A stretch of DNA of 64,000 nt from Cenococcum geophilum 1.58 (lineage: Eukaryota > Ascomycota > Dothideomycetes > Gloniales > Gloniaceae): positions 707,645 through 771,644 of the forward strand of contig KV748190.1 of NCBI GenBank assembly GCA_001692895.1, in the 5' to 3' direction. The position numbers were made by a program, and so were the translations under genes. Of the stretch, positions 1-10,800 are shown piece after piece. How positions within the stretch are numbered: position 1 is the stretch's first letter; each line of letters begins with the position of its first letter. The notes under the pieces were generated by a model, which did not search any database, was not told where the DNA came from, and saw nothing but the letters and a program-made list of their open reading frames with translations.

Positions 1-2
1 CA

Positions 3-665
3 GACATTCAGCAGGTCACTGCACTTGCAATCGAAGGTTTGGACTCGGATGATCTCTTCAACTACAATTTCCCTCATCGAAAAGAGTTTCCAGATGACTG
101 CCATCTTGCGTGGTATAGGATTTTTGAGAGTTGGCTCTACATCCCGCGAACACTATCCCTGATTCCTGGTCGACTTGGTTAGCGTGTGCGTGACACTGGA
201 CATGCTAAGCACGGCCGCTTGGGGTAAGCTTTGAGCTGATGGATATCCACAGATCTTCGAGTACGATCTTGCTCATGGCTCATAGCCAAATTGTACCCAA
301 AGTCCATTAACCGGCATTCATCACCTTCGCACATTGCAAATTTTCGCGCTTCTTTAGACGTCATCGAAGAAAAATACTGGCAGACGCAATATCGCGAAAG
401 CCTTCACTTGCGCGCCTTAGCTACAAAACCCGAGTTCCGGCAGAAAGGCATCGCTACGGCTTTGATTGAATGGGGTCTGCAACGCTCACGCACAACCGGC
501 TTGGTAGCCGGGGTAGAGTCAAGCGAGATGGCAAAAGGTCTCTATAGCAAACTAGGCTTTCAGACGATTGGTTATGAGGAGCTCAGGGACGAGATGGATG
601 CTGTTCAGGTTAAGACCTGGGTAATGGTATGGGGAGCAGACGTTGATCGTGAGGGCGGATCATGA
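3..665 (+). CDS. GNAT-family N-acetyltransferase, 5' end outside window
   Basis: Likely transfers an acetyl group from acetyl-CoA to an unidentified acceptor. Seen: exon 3-177 reads through the window edge, intron 178-252 has GT-AG ends and a CTAAG-type branch site, and exon 253-665 continues in the same phase to a TGA stop. The second exon holds the acetyl-CoA pyrophosphate-binding motif A (RQKGIATALIEWG, near 438-476) and the usual C-terminal strand-helix stretch LYSKLGFQTIGYEE (near 541-582). The N-terminal exon has the FNYNFPHRKEFPDD-type opening common in fungal GNATs. Base composition is normal, with no RIP. It runs towards the convergent dioxygenase gene, with about 200 bp between stops. 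The substrate cannot be told. The splice model rests on phase agreement only. Confidence 0.75.
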
Positions 666-861
666 CAAGGAGGGCATGAGATAAGTCGATGAACGCAGAA
701 ATTCATACTATTTTGTAATTGTGCACGGCCTATCAAATTGTCGAAGTAATTAACTTGCAATTCATAACAATGGAGATGCGAAGTCCCGAGGTATTTCCTT
801 GTGCAGTAGTTATAAAGTAATCCTGAAAACCGTTCAATAATAGCCGCCAGAAAACTAGAGA
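666..861. other. Intergenic spacer between convergent genes
   Basis: About 196 bp between the GNAT stop and the dioxygenase stop. It is moderately AT-rich, not RIP-mutated, and presumably holds both 3' untranslated regions. No gene or strong terminator motif is seen. Confidence 0.6.
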
Positions 862-3800
862 CTATCCATTCACTTGCCATCGATCAGGCACACCTTTCTC
901 TTTGACCAAGACCCAGACCTCTTCGCGAGAGCCATCAGGCCGATTTGGCCCGTAAATTGAATGCCAAAGTTTCTCTAACGCCGGTGGCATCTTCCAAGCT
1001 CTCTTCGGATCCCTCAAGAAGAATTTGAGAAGATGTCTGTCCTGGGCCGATGTATCCGGCGCAGTTTGATTCTCGTTTGCGGGCTTCTCATAGGATTCTC
1101 TACCGTGCAGAATACTCATGTTATTCATGTAGATTACGTCGCCCCGCTGAATATCAAGCGTGATGGCATTTCTCGCTGCATAATAATGAATGCTATCCAA
1201 AGCATCGATCTGACGGCGTGTGATCGGGGGCAAGCTTGGGTCACGCTTGAGAGGCCTGAAGCCGGTAAACGGACGCCGAGAGCACTGGAAGATGACTTTG
1301 CCGTCCGCGCAATGGAGCAATGGGCGGGTGAACGGAGGGTACTTGTCCTTATCACGGAAGCTACACCTTTTAAGTCACAGCCAAAGGAAGTATACAGATA
1401 TCACTCACGTGTCAAAGGTCCAGTTTTCAGCCAACGTATGCAGCACTTCTGGCTTCTCTAAGGCTAGGTCATTGTAAACCTTCCAGGAGCTCGCGATCAG
1501 GGACCGGCCACCCTGGGCCGAAACGTCCACTATATAGAGAGAAAGAATATCCCCTAGATCAGTGTGGAATGCCTATGCATGTCATTATAACCTTTCTTCA
1601 CCATAAGCTTAAAGTATAATTACCATTGCACCGTCAGTGAACCCAGGCGAAACGATTGTTTCCTTCTTGACATAGGGCAGTGATCTACTTGGACTGGAGC
1701 TATCTTGGAGCGCCATATGGATCGCCTAAACTTCTGGAGCTGGATCCCTTGATTTTATTGGTGGACTGGACTGGATCTAGGCTTGTGGAGGCTCCTGGCG
1801 CTCCAGTTCCGTTCCTTATTTAGACGTGAGGCTGATGAGGACAGGACGCTGAGGAGTTAGTGCAGGTGGTGGCGGCCAATTAGTGACTTTTGTAGTATTA
1901 CACCGTCTCAAAAGACGGTTAATTACCCGTAGAATTTTGCCGTAGAATTAAGGAGTTACCCTCCTATCACTTCTACTGCGTATACTACTTATTAATTTAG
2001 TGTTTTATTCCACTATAGCCGCTAAATAAACTCGCCCACCAGTAATAAATTAATCTAGTATTACGCGCTTCTTGCCTAATTACTCAGCTATACCCCCGTC
2101 TAATAACGTTATTTTTGCCTTAAAATATATTAACTCTGTAGCTAAAGGCCGCCTAGAGGTGGAGGAGTTTAAATATAGCGGTAGGCAGTATATCTGGTGC
2201 AAGTCCCTTATACTTAGTATTAAAAATACTAAGCTTCGCACGTTACTAATATGGAAATGGGGGGAGGACGTTTAGCTTAAGGGCGCGGTTGGCGATAGGA
2301 AGAAGGTATACTACTACTGCTACATCTATAAGAGGGCGAGGCGTTAGTAGGAGCTTATAATAATCTTATTAGAATATACTACTGCTTTAGATTACCTCGT
2401 TAACGATTACTAGATAAACCAATATACTAGCTTTCTTAAGCCTCCTAAACTAAGTAACTCCAACCAGCTAATAATTAAGGACTATTCTAAGCAGTGAGTG
2501 CTTAAGCAGAGGTTAAACTTTAAGGCGTTTAAGTAGCTATTAATTAGGTGGATCGTCTACTGTTATATTGCCTTCTTTTAGTTTAAAAATAAGTACTTCT
2601 AAAGCCTTCTTTATTACCTCTATCCGGCCCTTCTAAAATTCCTACTAAAAGCTAGAAAGATAATCTAGGGCTAGGTTATAGTAGAGTTTAAGCGGAAGAA
2701 GGATAACCTAAAGAAGGAGCTGGCCTCTGCTTATAGCTCTATATCTATATCCTTTAATTTATAGATATTACTAAACTTCTACACAATTCTTAGTATTATT
2801 AGTTATTTTATTAACTAATATAGAAGGCGACGGCACGTAGTTTTAGGGCTTCGTAAGGTTATTAGTAAATACTTTAGTAAGAATATAGCGGCCATTTTAC
2901 TAAAGCTAATTAAGGAGTATAGATTTAAAGGTAATATTAGCTATTTTATAGGCGATAATGTAGAGTTAAATAATATATACGTTAATGCGGTACTTTAAGT
3001 TCTATACCTAAAGATATTAGCAAAGAAATAAAAAGCTTATTAGCTACGCTGCTTTAGCTATATTATTAACCTCTATATATAAGCCTTTATAATTAGAAAG
3101 AACGCTAAGAAGATTTATAAGGAAATGGCCTCTATATACCGTAAGATAGACTTTAAGAGGGTTTAGGAGCTCTAGAAGAAGCGGGGGTCTATTAAATTAC
3201 CTTATAATCTTATTTAATATATTTAAATAACTCCCTAAAGGTGTAGGTTCTTTAAGAGTATTAAAATTGGAGGGGATTTAGCAAAATATAACTGCTTAAA
3301 GGTAAGTAATATTTTTAAAAGTAGTAATATTTGCCACCTAGTCCGTTAGCGGACTAATTAGATTATTAGGATTTAGTTCTGCCGTATCTAGCCGCCTTTA
3401 CGGTTGTAAGACTTACCTACAGTTGTAATCTTCTACTCTACTAAAAGCGATACTAATAATTCACCAGCTTATTTAAAATAATTAAACTTACTAAAACTTA
3501 CTTTTTATAGCAATTACTTAGTTTCTAAATTACTATAAATATATAACTCGGTTCTATAATAACTACGTTCCATCTACTAACTTAAAGCCTCTTACTAAGG
3601 AGGACTACCTTAAGCCCCACTAATAGAAAGAGCTTAAGTACCTTTATACGCACCTAGAATCTTTTTACAAGGCGACTATTATAGTAGAGAGTAATTGTAT
3701 AGGCCTTACTAATTATTTCCAGACGCTAGATTAGCTTATTAATGAACTCTATACTACTAAAGATTGGTTCCTTAAGCTCGCGGCTCTATATTAACCTAAT

Positions 3801-5542
3801 AATTAAAATTATAAGCTGCTATCTAGCTGCGCAAGCGCTACATAGAAGAAGTACGAGAAGTACTTTAAGAAGGCTAATAAGACACCTACCTACTACGCCG
3901 CCATTATAATGAATCCGACGCTTAAGATAGAATAGTTTTACTAGAAATAGGGGTCGGATAAGAATAAGAAGGCCTAGATTAATAAGGTTAAAAAGAAGGT
4001 TTAGAACATGTTTAAAGACTATAAAGGTAAAAGCTTTGGATTACAGCCTTAAGATCTATTAATTTATTCTATTAAGAAGCTATAAAAGGAAAAGGACTAT
4101 ACCTCTACTTATAATTATAAGCGCATTAAACGTACCCACTAAACCTCCGTAGTAAAGAAGGATAGTGCTTTAAATAAATATCTAAAAGAGGGCCCTCTTA
4201 AAGTCGCCGATAATAAAGATTTTAATATAATTAACTATTGGTAAAGGCTCTATTATAGTTAACCTAACCTCGCCCGCTTCGCCCTTAACGTACTCGCTCC
4301 TCCGCCTATAAGCAATAAATATAAACGCCTGTTTAGCAGTTATAAGATACTCCTTAAGGACCAACGCTCGCGCCTAAAGATAGATATAATTAAGGCAAAT
4401 AAGTGGCTTCGCCATAGCTATGGGCCCCTAAGAAGTAATACATTTAATAATAAGGGCGTTAGATTAGTAGAAGAAGAGCCTTAGCCGTTACCTCTATATA
4501 ACCCTATACCGGAGCAGCTTAGGGAGTACATTAAGGAGCGCCAAGCTGCGGATGTAGCTGCCGCCGCCACTACCTAGGTAGAGGAAGAGGATACGGAGGA
4601 GGATAATAAGGAGGTTCTGGCGATGATAGAGCGTGCTAGCGGTAAGGTGGGGGCAATAATAAGGATAAGGGCAACGATAAGGACGTATTTAAGACGTTTA
4701 AGGCCTTTAAGGAGTAATATATAAGGAGTAATATAAACAATTTAGGCCGAATTTAATAGTCTGCACAGCTTCCTACTGCAACACCAAAGGATGCCAAGAC
4801 TTATTATAAATGGTATATGGATTGTATGGCGCTCCTGGAGCCAAATCGCGATAGAACCGGAGTGGACTGGATTTGAGCCTAAATCCAGTCCAGTCCAGTC
4901 CAAGCAGATCACTGACATAGGGCGCTGAATTCTTCAGATGACCTGGTAAGGTTGTGTCAGTCGAAAGATGCATCCATTCGGAAGGTGAACACAATGACGA
5001 ACATAAAACTTGCTCCTTCTCAAAATCCTGGAAGCCACGCTCCGGGGCCACATGGGCGGATATTCCACCGTACAAAACCCCATGCTCTTCTTCCGTAAAT
5101 CTTCTCGGATCTAGTCCACGCAGAACACAGAATCCTCTACCACTGTAACACTGCTCTGAAACGTCGTCCAAGAGTGTTGCAAGCTCTTCTGGCAAAGGAA
5201 AGTTCTCTTTGCTGATCTGAGACACGTGTAGGCCGGATTCTACAATGACTATTATTACACGTAACGGCGTAGGTGTGGAAATAAGGTATACATACTCTGG
5301 AAGGTCCGAAGTGCTAGTTCAAGAGCCATTGTATCTTCATCTGTTAGATGTATGATCCAGTCATTTTTACTGCCCATTTCTTTGGCATCCCAGACCAAAG
5401 GGGAGTGAAGTTGACGAGGGAATCCAGCTGGAACGCCATCGACTCGGGGGAAATAGGGTTCATGGTCTGGCCCGTCAATCCTGATACGTTCGTTGGCAGC
5501 GGGATAGTAGGACGGCTGAGCTAAGACAGCCGCAGCGGCCAT
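862..5542 (-). CDS. TauD/TfdA-like Fe(II)/2-oxoglutarate dioxygenase gene, split by a hAT transposon
   Basis: Four exons on the minus strand: 5542-5296, 5239-4915 continuing at 1677-1624 across the hAT insertion, 1572-1409, and 1360-862. Introns 5295-5240, 1623-1573 and 1408-1361 are 48-56 nt with GT-AG ends. With one copy of the 8-bp target duplication removed, exon phases agree and the gene would encode about 426 residues. Exon 3 carries the iron-binding HxD motif in AFHTDLGDILSL. Exon 4 carries the distal histidine (MNNMSILHGRESYEK) and the 2-oxoglutarate arginine region (DRHLLKFFLRD). The family uses Fe(II) and 2-oxoglutarate for oxidative hydroxylation or cleavage of small molecules; the substrate is unknown. 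Upstream exons match the fungal layout (FPLPEELATLL, GRGFCVLRGLDPRRF). No stop or frame break is visible in the exons apart from the 3.2-kb insertion, so loss of function looks due to that insertion alone. Confidence 0.85.
1670..1677. repeat. hAT target-site duplication, left copy
   Basis: ACATAGGG, identical to 4915-4922. It lies inside exon 2 of the dioxygenase gene. Confidence 0.93.
1678..4914 (+). mobile_element. hAT-superfamily DNA transposon, RIP-mutated
   Basis: 3,237 bp between perfect 8-bp target duplications ACATAGGG (1670-1677 and 4915-4922), the hAT hallmark. Terminal inverted repeats begin CAGTGATCTRCTTGGACTGG, followed by short subterminal TGGACTGGA-type repeats. The plus strand carries a transposase relic from about 2072 to 4720. 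Recognisable parts are a BED-finger-like start (LEVEEFKYSGRQYIWCKSL near 2157), the central block (GYIFGDNVELN-like, near 2935-2975), and the C-terminal hAT dimerisation block near 4225-4400 (YYSQPNLARF, then APPPISNKYKRLFSS). Many in-frame TAA and TAG codons sit where CAA or CAG would be expected, so the copy is inactive through RIP. The exons it interrupts are not mutated. Confidence 0.93.
4915..4922. repeat. hAT target-site duplication, right copy
   Basis: ACATAGGG, identical to 1670-1677. It directly follows the right terminal inverted repeat, which ends GATCACTG. Confidence 0.93.
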
Positions 5543-6345
5543 GTTATTTGAAAGTTTGGTGACTACTATAACAGGATTTTAGGAAATAAGGTATAGTCAG
5601 TTTAACTCTGCTCTATGAACTCAGACATATCTTGTTGACTTTAAATATCTACCAGAATCCCAGATTCCAGCCTTGTTGCGGCTCTGCTACCGACCCCCCA
5701 CCTGTTTGCGTGGCCTGCAAGTAATCTAGTCTCGTGCCAGTCTGGCTCCATAATCAGTGTGGGGTATTGCATCGGAGAGTTCCTTTTGTACAGCATCCAT
5801 GGACAACCAGGAGTGTGGAGTCGTGGAGATTACGCGGGTTTGATCATTGTAAGCCAATGGGCGGAAGGTATCCTTTAAGCTGCCGTTATTGATATTAGCT
5901 ATTGGAACTTCATATCAGCATATCGCGGGATCTCTATCTCTATAAAGTGTCGACCCGCGGGTTGCCGATACGAGTTGTTGCGCACCGTAAACCACATCCT
6001 AGAAAGAAAGTAGCAGGGACCACAACGCGAACCCATTAAAATCTCTCAGAGGTTGGAGCGAATGCGCCCGGAAAGGCCGGCTGTACAGTCCATCCGCACG
6101 AGATATGAACCCAACGAGGTGTATCGACGAAGGCCAGGGATAGGGATCGACAGCCCCCCTTGACTGAAGCCATCCATTCTTTCCATGCCACCTGAAATTC
6201 TGACAGAGATAAGGGCAAACAGCTTACGGAAGCATCCGTCGAAGTTGTGAAGATGCATATCAAAGCTGGAATATACGATGGCGCAGCAATTGAGGCGCAG
6301 TTCGAGGAAGGCCCTATGCCCCGTATAGGCACTTGTTGGCCGCAA
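5543..6345. other. Unique non-RIP sequence upstream of the dioxygenase gene
   Basis: About 800 bp of normal-composition host sequence. It should contain the dioxygenase promoter. On the plus strand a short open stretch near 6235-6347 (VKMHIKAGIYDGAAIEAQFE) has gene-like codon use but no recognisable domain. It ends where RIP-mutated repeat begins, so it may be the edge of a truncated gene. Two overlapping minus-strand frames of about 98 codons lie at 6036-6345; I do not recognise either. Confidence 0.4.
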
Positions 6346-7642
6346 TAATATCCATTTATAAGTGAGAGCGATGGTCCTCTAAGAGAATCTTACAGCTGCT
6401 AAAGAGCTGCTTGTACTTATCTAACATAGGCGGTATTATAAGTATATTAAGGGTAAACTAAGTAAGATCGGGCTAGCCTAGATAGTGATCTAGCTAATAT
6501 TATATAACGTTAAAATTGTCAGAGTCGCCCACGTGGAGGTAGTTCGTTTCTAAACATTCCTAAAGGTGATCGGCGATATTAATAAGTGTAGTAGTAATAT
6601 TATTAGAGTATACCGTTTTAAGGCGCTTTAGAAGCGGCTATATAGAATCTTATATATTTACTAAGGGCGCGCCTTATAGCTTACCTTTATACTCCCTCTA
6701 GTTATTCTAAAACCACTATATCTTAAATATTATATTAAGAAAAATTGCTATATAATAGGTGCTAGTATTATTTACCCTATAGTAGTACTTCTTATACTTC
6801 TACAAGTAGCCTCTAAGTAATTAGCTAAATACTTATAGTTTTATAACTCTATAGTTTAATATCTTTAGGTAGTAGGCTTAATAACCTTTAATAGAAGCTA
6901 ATTAGGGGTTTAGAAGTAATCTATAACGCCTATATACTTACTTTTTACTATAATAGTAGCTTTATAAAAAAACTTTAAAGTAGTTATATAGATACTTAAG
7001 CTCTTGCTAATAGCGTATAGAGGTAGGTTATCTTTACTAAGTACTTTTACGCCTATGCCTAATACATACTCTTAGTGGAACTTTATAATATATTCTCTAT
7101 AATTAAGTAAGAGATAGCTAAGAATAAGGAATTCTAATATATTTAATTATTTTAAATAAGCTAGTAGGTATTAGTATTAATTTTATAAAGCTATTTAAAT
7201 ATTTAAATAAGGGTAAGATTATTTTAATTTTTCTTTAGTAAATTAATAATCTAAGACTAAGCTACTTAAACCCTTATCTTTTAACATTATAAATAAAATC
7301 TAAACTTAAACTTTAATACTAAAGCTCTATATAAGATCTTAGTATATACCTCTAAGCCGTTAAACTTAGCTAAAATATCTCTAATTTTAATTCCTTTAAA
7401 TACTACACGATATTAAGGACGTGTATACGTATATAGTGCAGGAAAGGAAGGTATATAGCAATCTTATAGCAATCTATAAAATTATGGAAGTATAGTACGA
7501 GCCGTAGATAAGGTAAGATAGGCAATTAGGGACTACTAAGTCTTAGAGCAGTTAACCTAACGGTATTTTTCCTCCCATTAATGTAGTACAGGTATACCTA
7601 GGGGGGTGTATACTATATTACTTCTTACATCTCCTTTAGAGG
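6346..7642. mobile_element. Unclassified RIP-mutated repeat relic
   Basis: A sharp switch to TpA-rich sequence near 6346 marks the edge of a repeat that runs to the Gypsy insertion at 7643 and may resume after 14550. The minus strand between about 7100 and 6600 has a weak coding look with no family I can name. Near 7592-7605 a purine-rich run is followed by TGTATACTATAT, which could be the 3' polypurine tract and start of an LTR, but no partner was found. Too degraded to assign. Confidence 0.4.
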
Positions 7643-7647
7643 TTTTT

Positions 7648-7834
7648 TGTCACGGCACTGACCTAACGCATACTGTTTCATACTGTCTCGTACTATTTCC
7701 TACTATTGGCTGGCCCACCACTAGTGACTTGGCGGCCAGCCCTACTATTTATATACAATACCCCCTTTCCACCTTCTTCCCCTCTTTATACCACAACGTA
7801 GTTATTTAGTTTACTTTATTACAGCACTATAATA
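7648..7834 (+). repeat. Gypsy-1 5' LTR
   Basis: Begins TGTCACGGCACTGACC. It aligns end to end with 14364-14550, and the preceding five bases TTTTT are repeated after the 3' LTR. Confidence 0.92.
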
Positions 7835-10800
7835 GTTTGTGGTATCTTTAATTTACGCCCTATTACGATTATTAATTTCTTATACCCTAGCCAATTAACC
7901 TCCGCCCTAGAGCAATCGCGACCTACGCACGCCCCTGCTAAAACTAATACGTCCCTAATACAGTCTTAAAACGATCCTTAGTTTTTACCTAGCGCCTAAA
8001 TAGGCGACACTAATGACGCTAAAATGGCCAAAACCTAGAACCCCTACGACGTTTTTGTAGACCTCTTGATAGAGATATACCCTAATATTACATAGATAAT
8101 CCGCCGCTCCCTACTATACCCTAAGACCTTTAAGCCTAGTAAAGCTTACCTTACCCTTATTAACTATACCAACGAGTTTCTTAATAATATTAAAGTAGGA
8201 CTATAGTATATATATAACACAAACACCGCTAATAAGAAAGCTAATAAAAACCTTAGTGCCCTTATCGCTTCCTAAATAGGAACTATTAACTCCCAAGTAG
8301 AGACTATCGCCGTTTTAAAACAATTAACCCCTATAATAACGGTAGTAACCTAGTAGAAAAAATGGAGATCTAAAGACCCGCTAATATTTAGTGGAAAAGG
8401 CACCCCGCTAAAATAATAAGCTAATTTTAAGACCTAGTATATTAAGATTAAGGGAGTCTTTAACTGGGACTAGGACTACTTTAACACAGTTTAGTCCTAG
8501 ATCCTTTACATCTTGGATATACTAGAGGATAAGGCCTATAAGTTTATTAAGTAGGGCCTAGAGCTTATATATAAGAACCTAAATAACACATCTACGTGGA
8601 AATGGCCTACTAAGGAAGATATGCTTAAAGACCTTACTGCCTACTATAAGGTCCTTAACATGACCTAGGTTATAAAAAATAAGCTTAACTATTTCCCCTA
8701 GGGCGAGCGTAATTACTAGTCCTAAAAGGGAGAGCTTAATAAGCTAATAGTCTGCGCCAAGAAGATAGATAAATAGAAGGTAGACCTACTCTAAAAGTTT
8801 ATCTCTTTAAAGATAGAAGAGCTAGTACTTAAACTTGCCTATAAAATTAATAATAGTGACTATATAGGTTAGAGTAAGTAGATAGATATATTTGCTAAGA
8901 ACCTTGTAAACTATATATACTAAGCCAACCTTAAAAAGAACGCTAACTACTCCCTACCTACCTAAGCCTCTACCTCTATATTAACCTTAACCCTAATAAT
9001 AACTAAAAAACCTATAGATCTTAATAAAATCTTAGATATAGAGCGTAAGCGCCACGTTAATAATAGACTATACCTTACCTATAGCCTACCTAGCCACTAG
9101 AAGGACGCCTATAACCCCGCTAAGATAGTAAACCTAGTCCTAATACCACCCTATTAAACGACGCGAACTAATAACCGTAGACGCGGCGACTATAGAGTCT
9201 ATTATAAACGCGGTAACCATAGAGCCTATTATAGCCGTAGCGGATAACCCCCCCCTTTAACCCTATAGCTTAGTTACTCTAAACTATACCCTATATAGGA
9301 GCCTAACCCATTAATAACGCCTAGTATTAGCGACTCTGCGCTAGTAAATATAAACACAGCCACGTTATTAGCGAGGTATTGTCTTCCTATACCCTAACTA
9401 AGACTAAAACTAATACTGCTAGCTAGGCGGACACTAGACCGCCCTACTAAGACAGCCCTATACCCTAGTTATTAAAAGGTAGACTTTTAGACTAAGTCGC
9501 GTTTAAGGGTCTAAACTATATAAGGAGGAAGACGAGAAGATTAGGTCCCTATTACTAGATTAATTAGTCCTTTNTATTAGTAANNTNCNACTTAATCTTA
9601 NATTAGNAAANAGTAATAANAAATTAATCCTTATTTAAACCTAACTCTCCTTATTATATAACCTATACCCCTAAGTTTATATTAATATAGTAAGCCTAGT
9701 AGACTCTAGTAGTACTATAATAGTATTTACTAATGCAGAGTCTATTATAAGAAAGTATAATATTATAATTAAGAAGCTGCTAGTATCTAGGCTACTGCGC
9801 CTTGTAAATAGTATTCTAACTTTACTTATTACGGACTACTTTACCGCCTAAATATTAATTGGCCTCTATACTAAAGCCATACTCTTTTTTATTACTAAAC
9901 TCTTACTTACTACCCCAATTATTCTAGATATACCTTAGCTTTAGAAGTATAAGCCCCGTTCTAGCTTTAGGAAACTTAAAATTCGCTTTAACTTAGACTA
10001 CTACTCTAGGTACTACCTCCCGTAGGGGATAACCAACGGTAGTAGGGACGCCCTATATAGATACTTAGCACTACTAAGCCTAGTACCTAGGACTATATAT
10101 AAAGCCCTAATAGTAAAAAACGTTCATAATAAAGGGGAGCCTATATAGCTATAAAGAAATAAAATAGTGGAAGACTAAATTACCCTAGCACTTAAGACTA
10201 AAACAATAGGCTAGCTAGCCCTACCGAGACCTAGAAAGAAGGTCCGCTTTGCGCTACTACTATTAAGAATCCAACTTTAACCTAGCTATTATTTAAACCC
10301 TAGCCGCCTAGCCCAATACCTAAAACTAAGCTATATACTATATACGTATACTATAGCTCGCGTTATAGTAAGGACTAGCTATAAAAATACTAAGACCCAG
10401 ATAATAGAAACCGCACTACTGTAATACCTAACCTTATACCTATCTCCCACGCGTACCGTATAGGGCTACCGCCTTATTTCTACCCCCCTAGGCCGACTAA
10501 GCTATACTAGCCTAGCCATAGCACCGGAGAACTAAATATGCCCTAACATAGACAATATTAAATACACTTATGCTATTAATTTTACCTAGTTCTGTAAATA
10601 AAAAGACGTAAAGGTAATAAGGATTTATATAGCAAAGCTAGTAGAACTAGTTAAGTAAGATAAGCACTAATAGCTGCCTATAGGCTTAATAGAAGTACTA
10701 AACCTATTAAAAAGGTCTTTCTGCCGGCTAGTAGAAGGCAACTATACAATAAAGGAAGCCTGTAAAGTACTCCCCCCTTATTTTTACAACTTCCTTAAGA

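Noticed and set aside
1033-1477. Plus-strand frames of 85-142 codons
   Set aside because: They are antisense to exon 4 of the dioxygenase gene and lack any domain signal.
862-5542. Two separate dioxygenase-like genes flanking a repeat
   Set aside because: The perfect 8-bp duplication, complementary domains and matching exon phase show one gene split by a transposon.
7606-7809. 67-codon plus-strand frame
   Set aside because: It crosses the boundary into the Gypsy-1 5' LTR and is not a gene.
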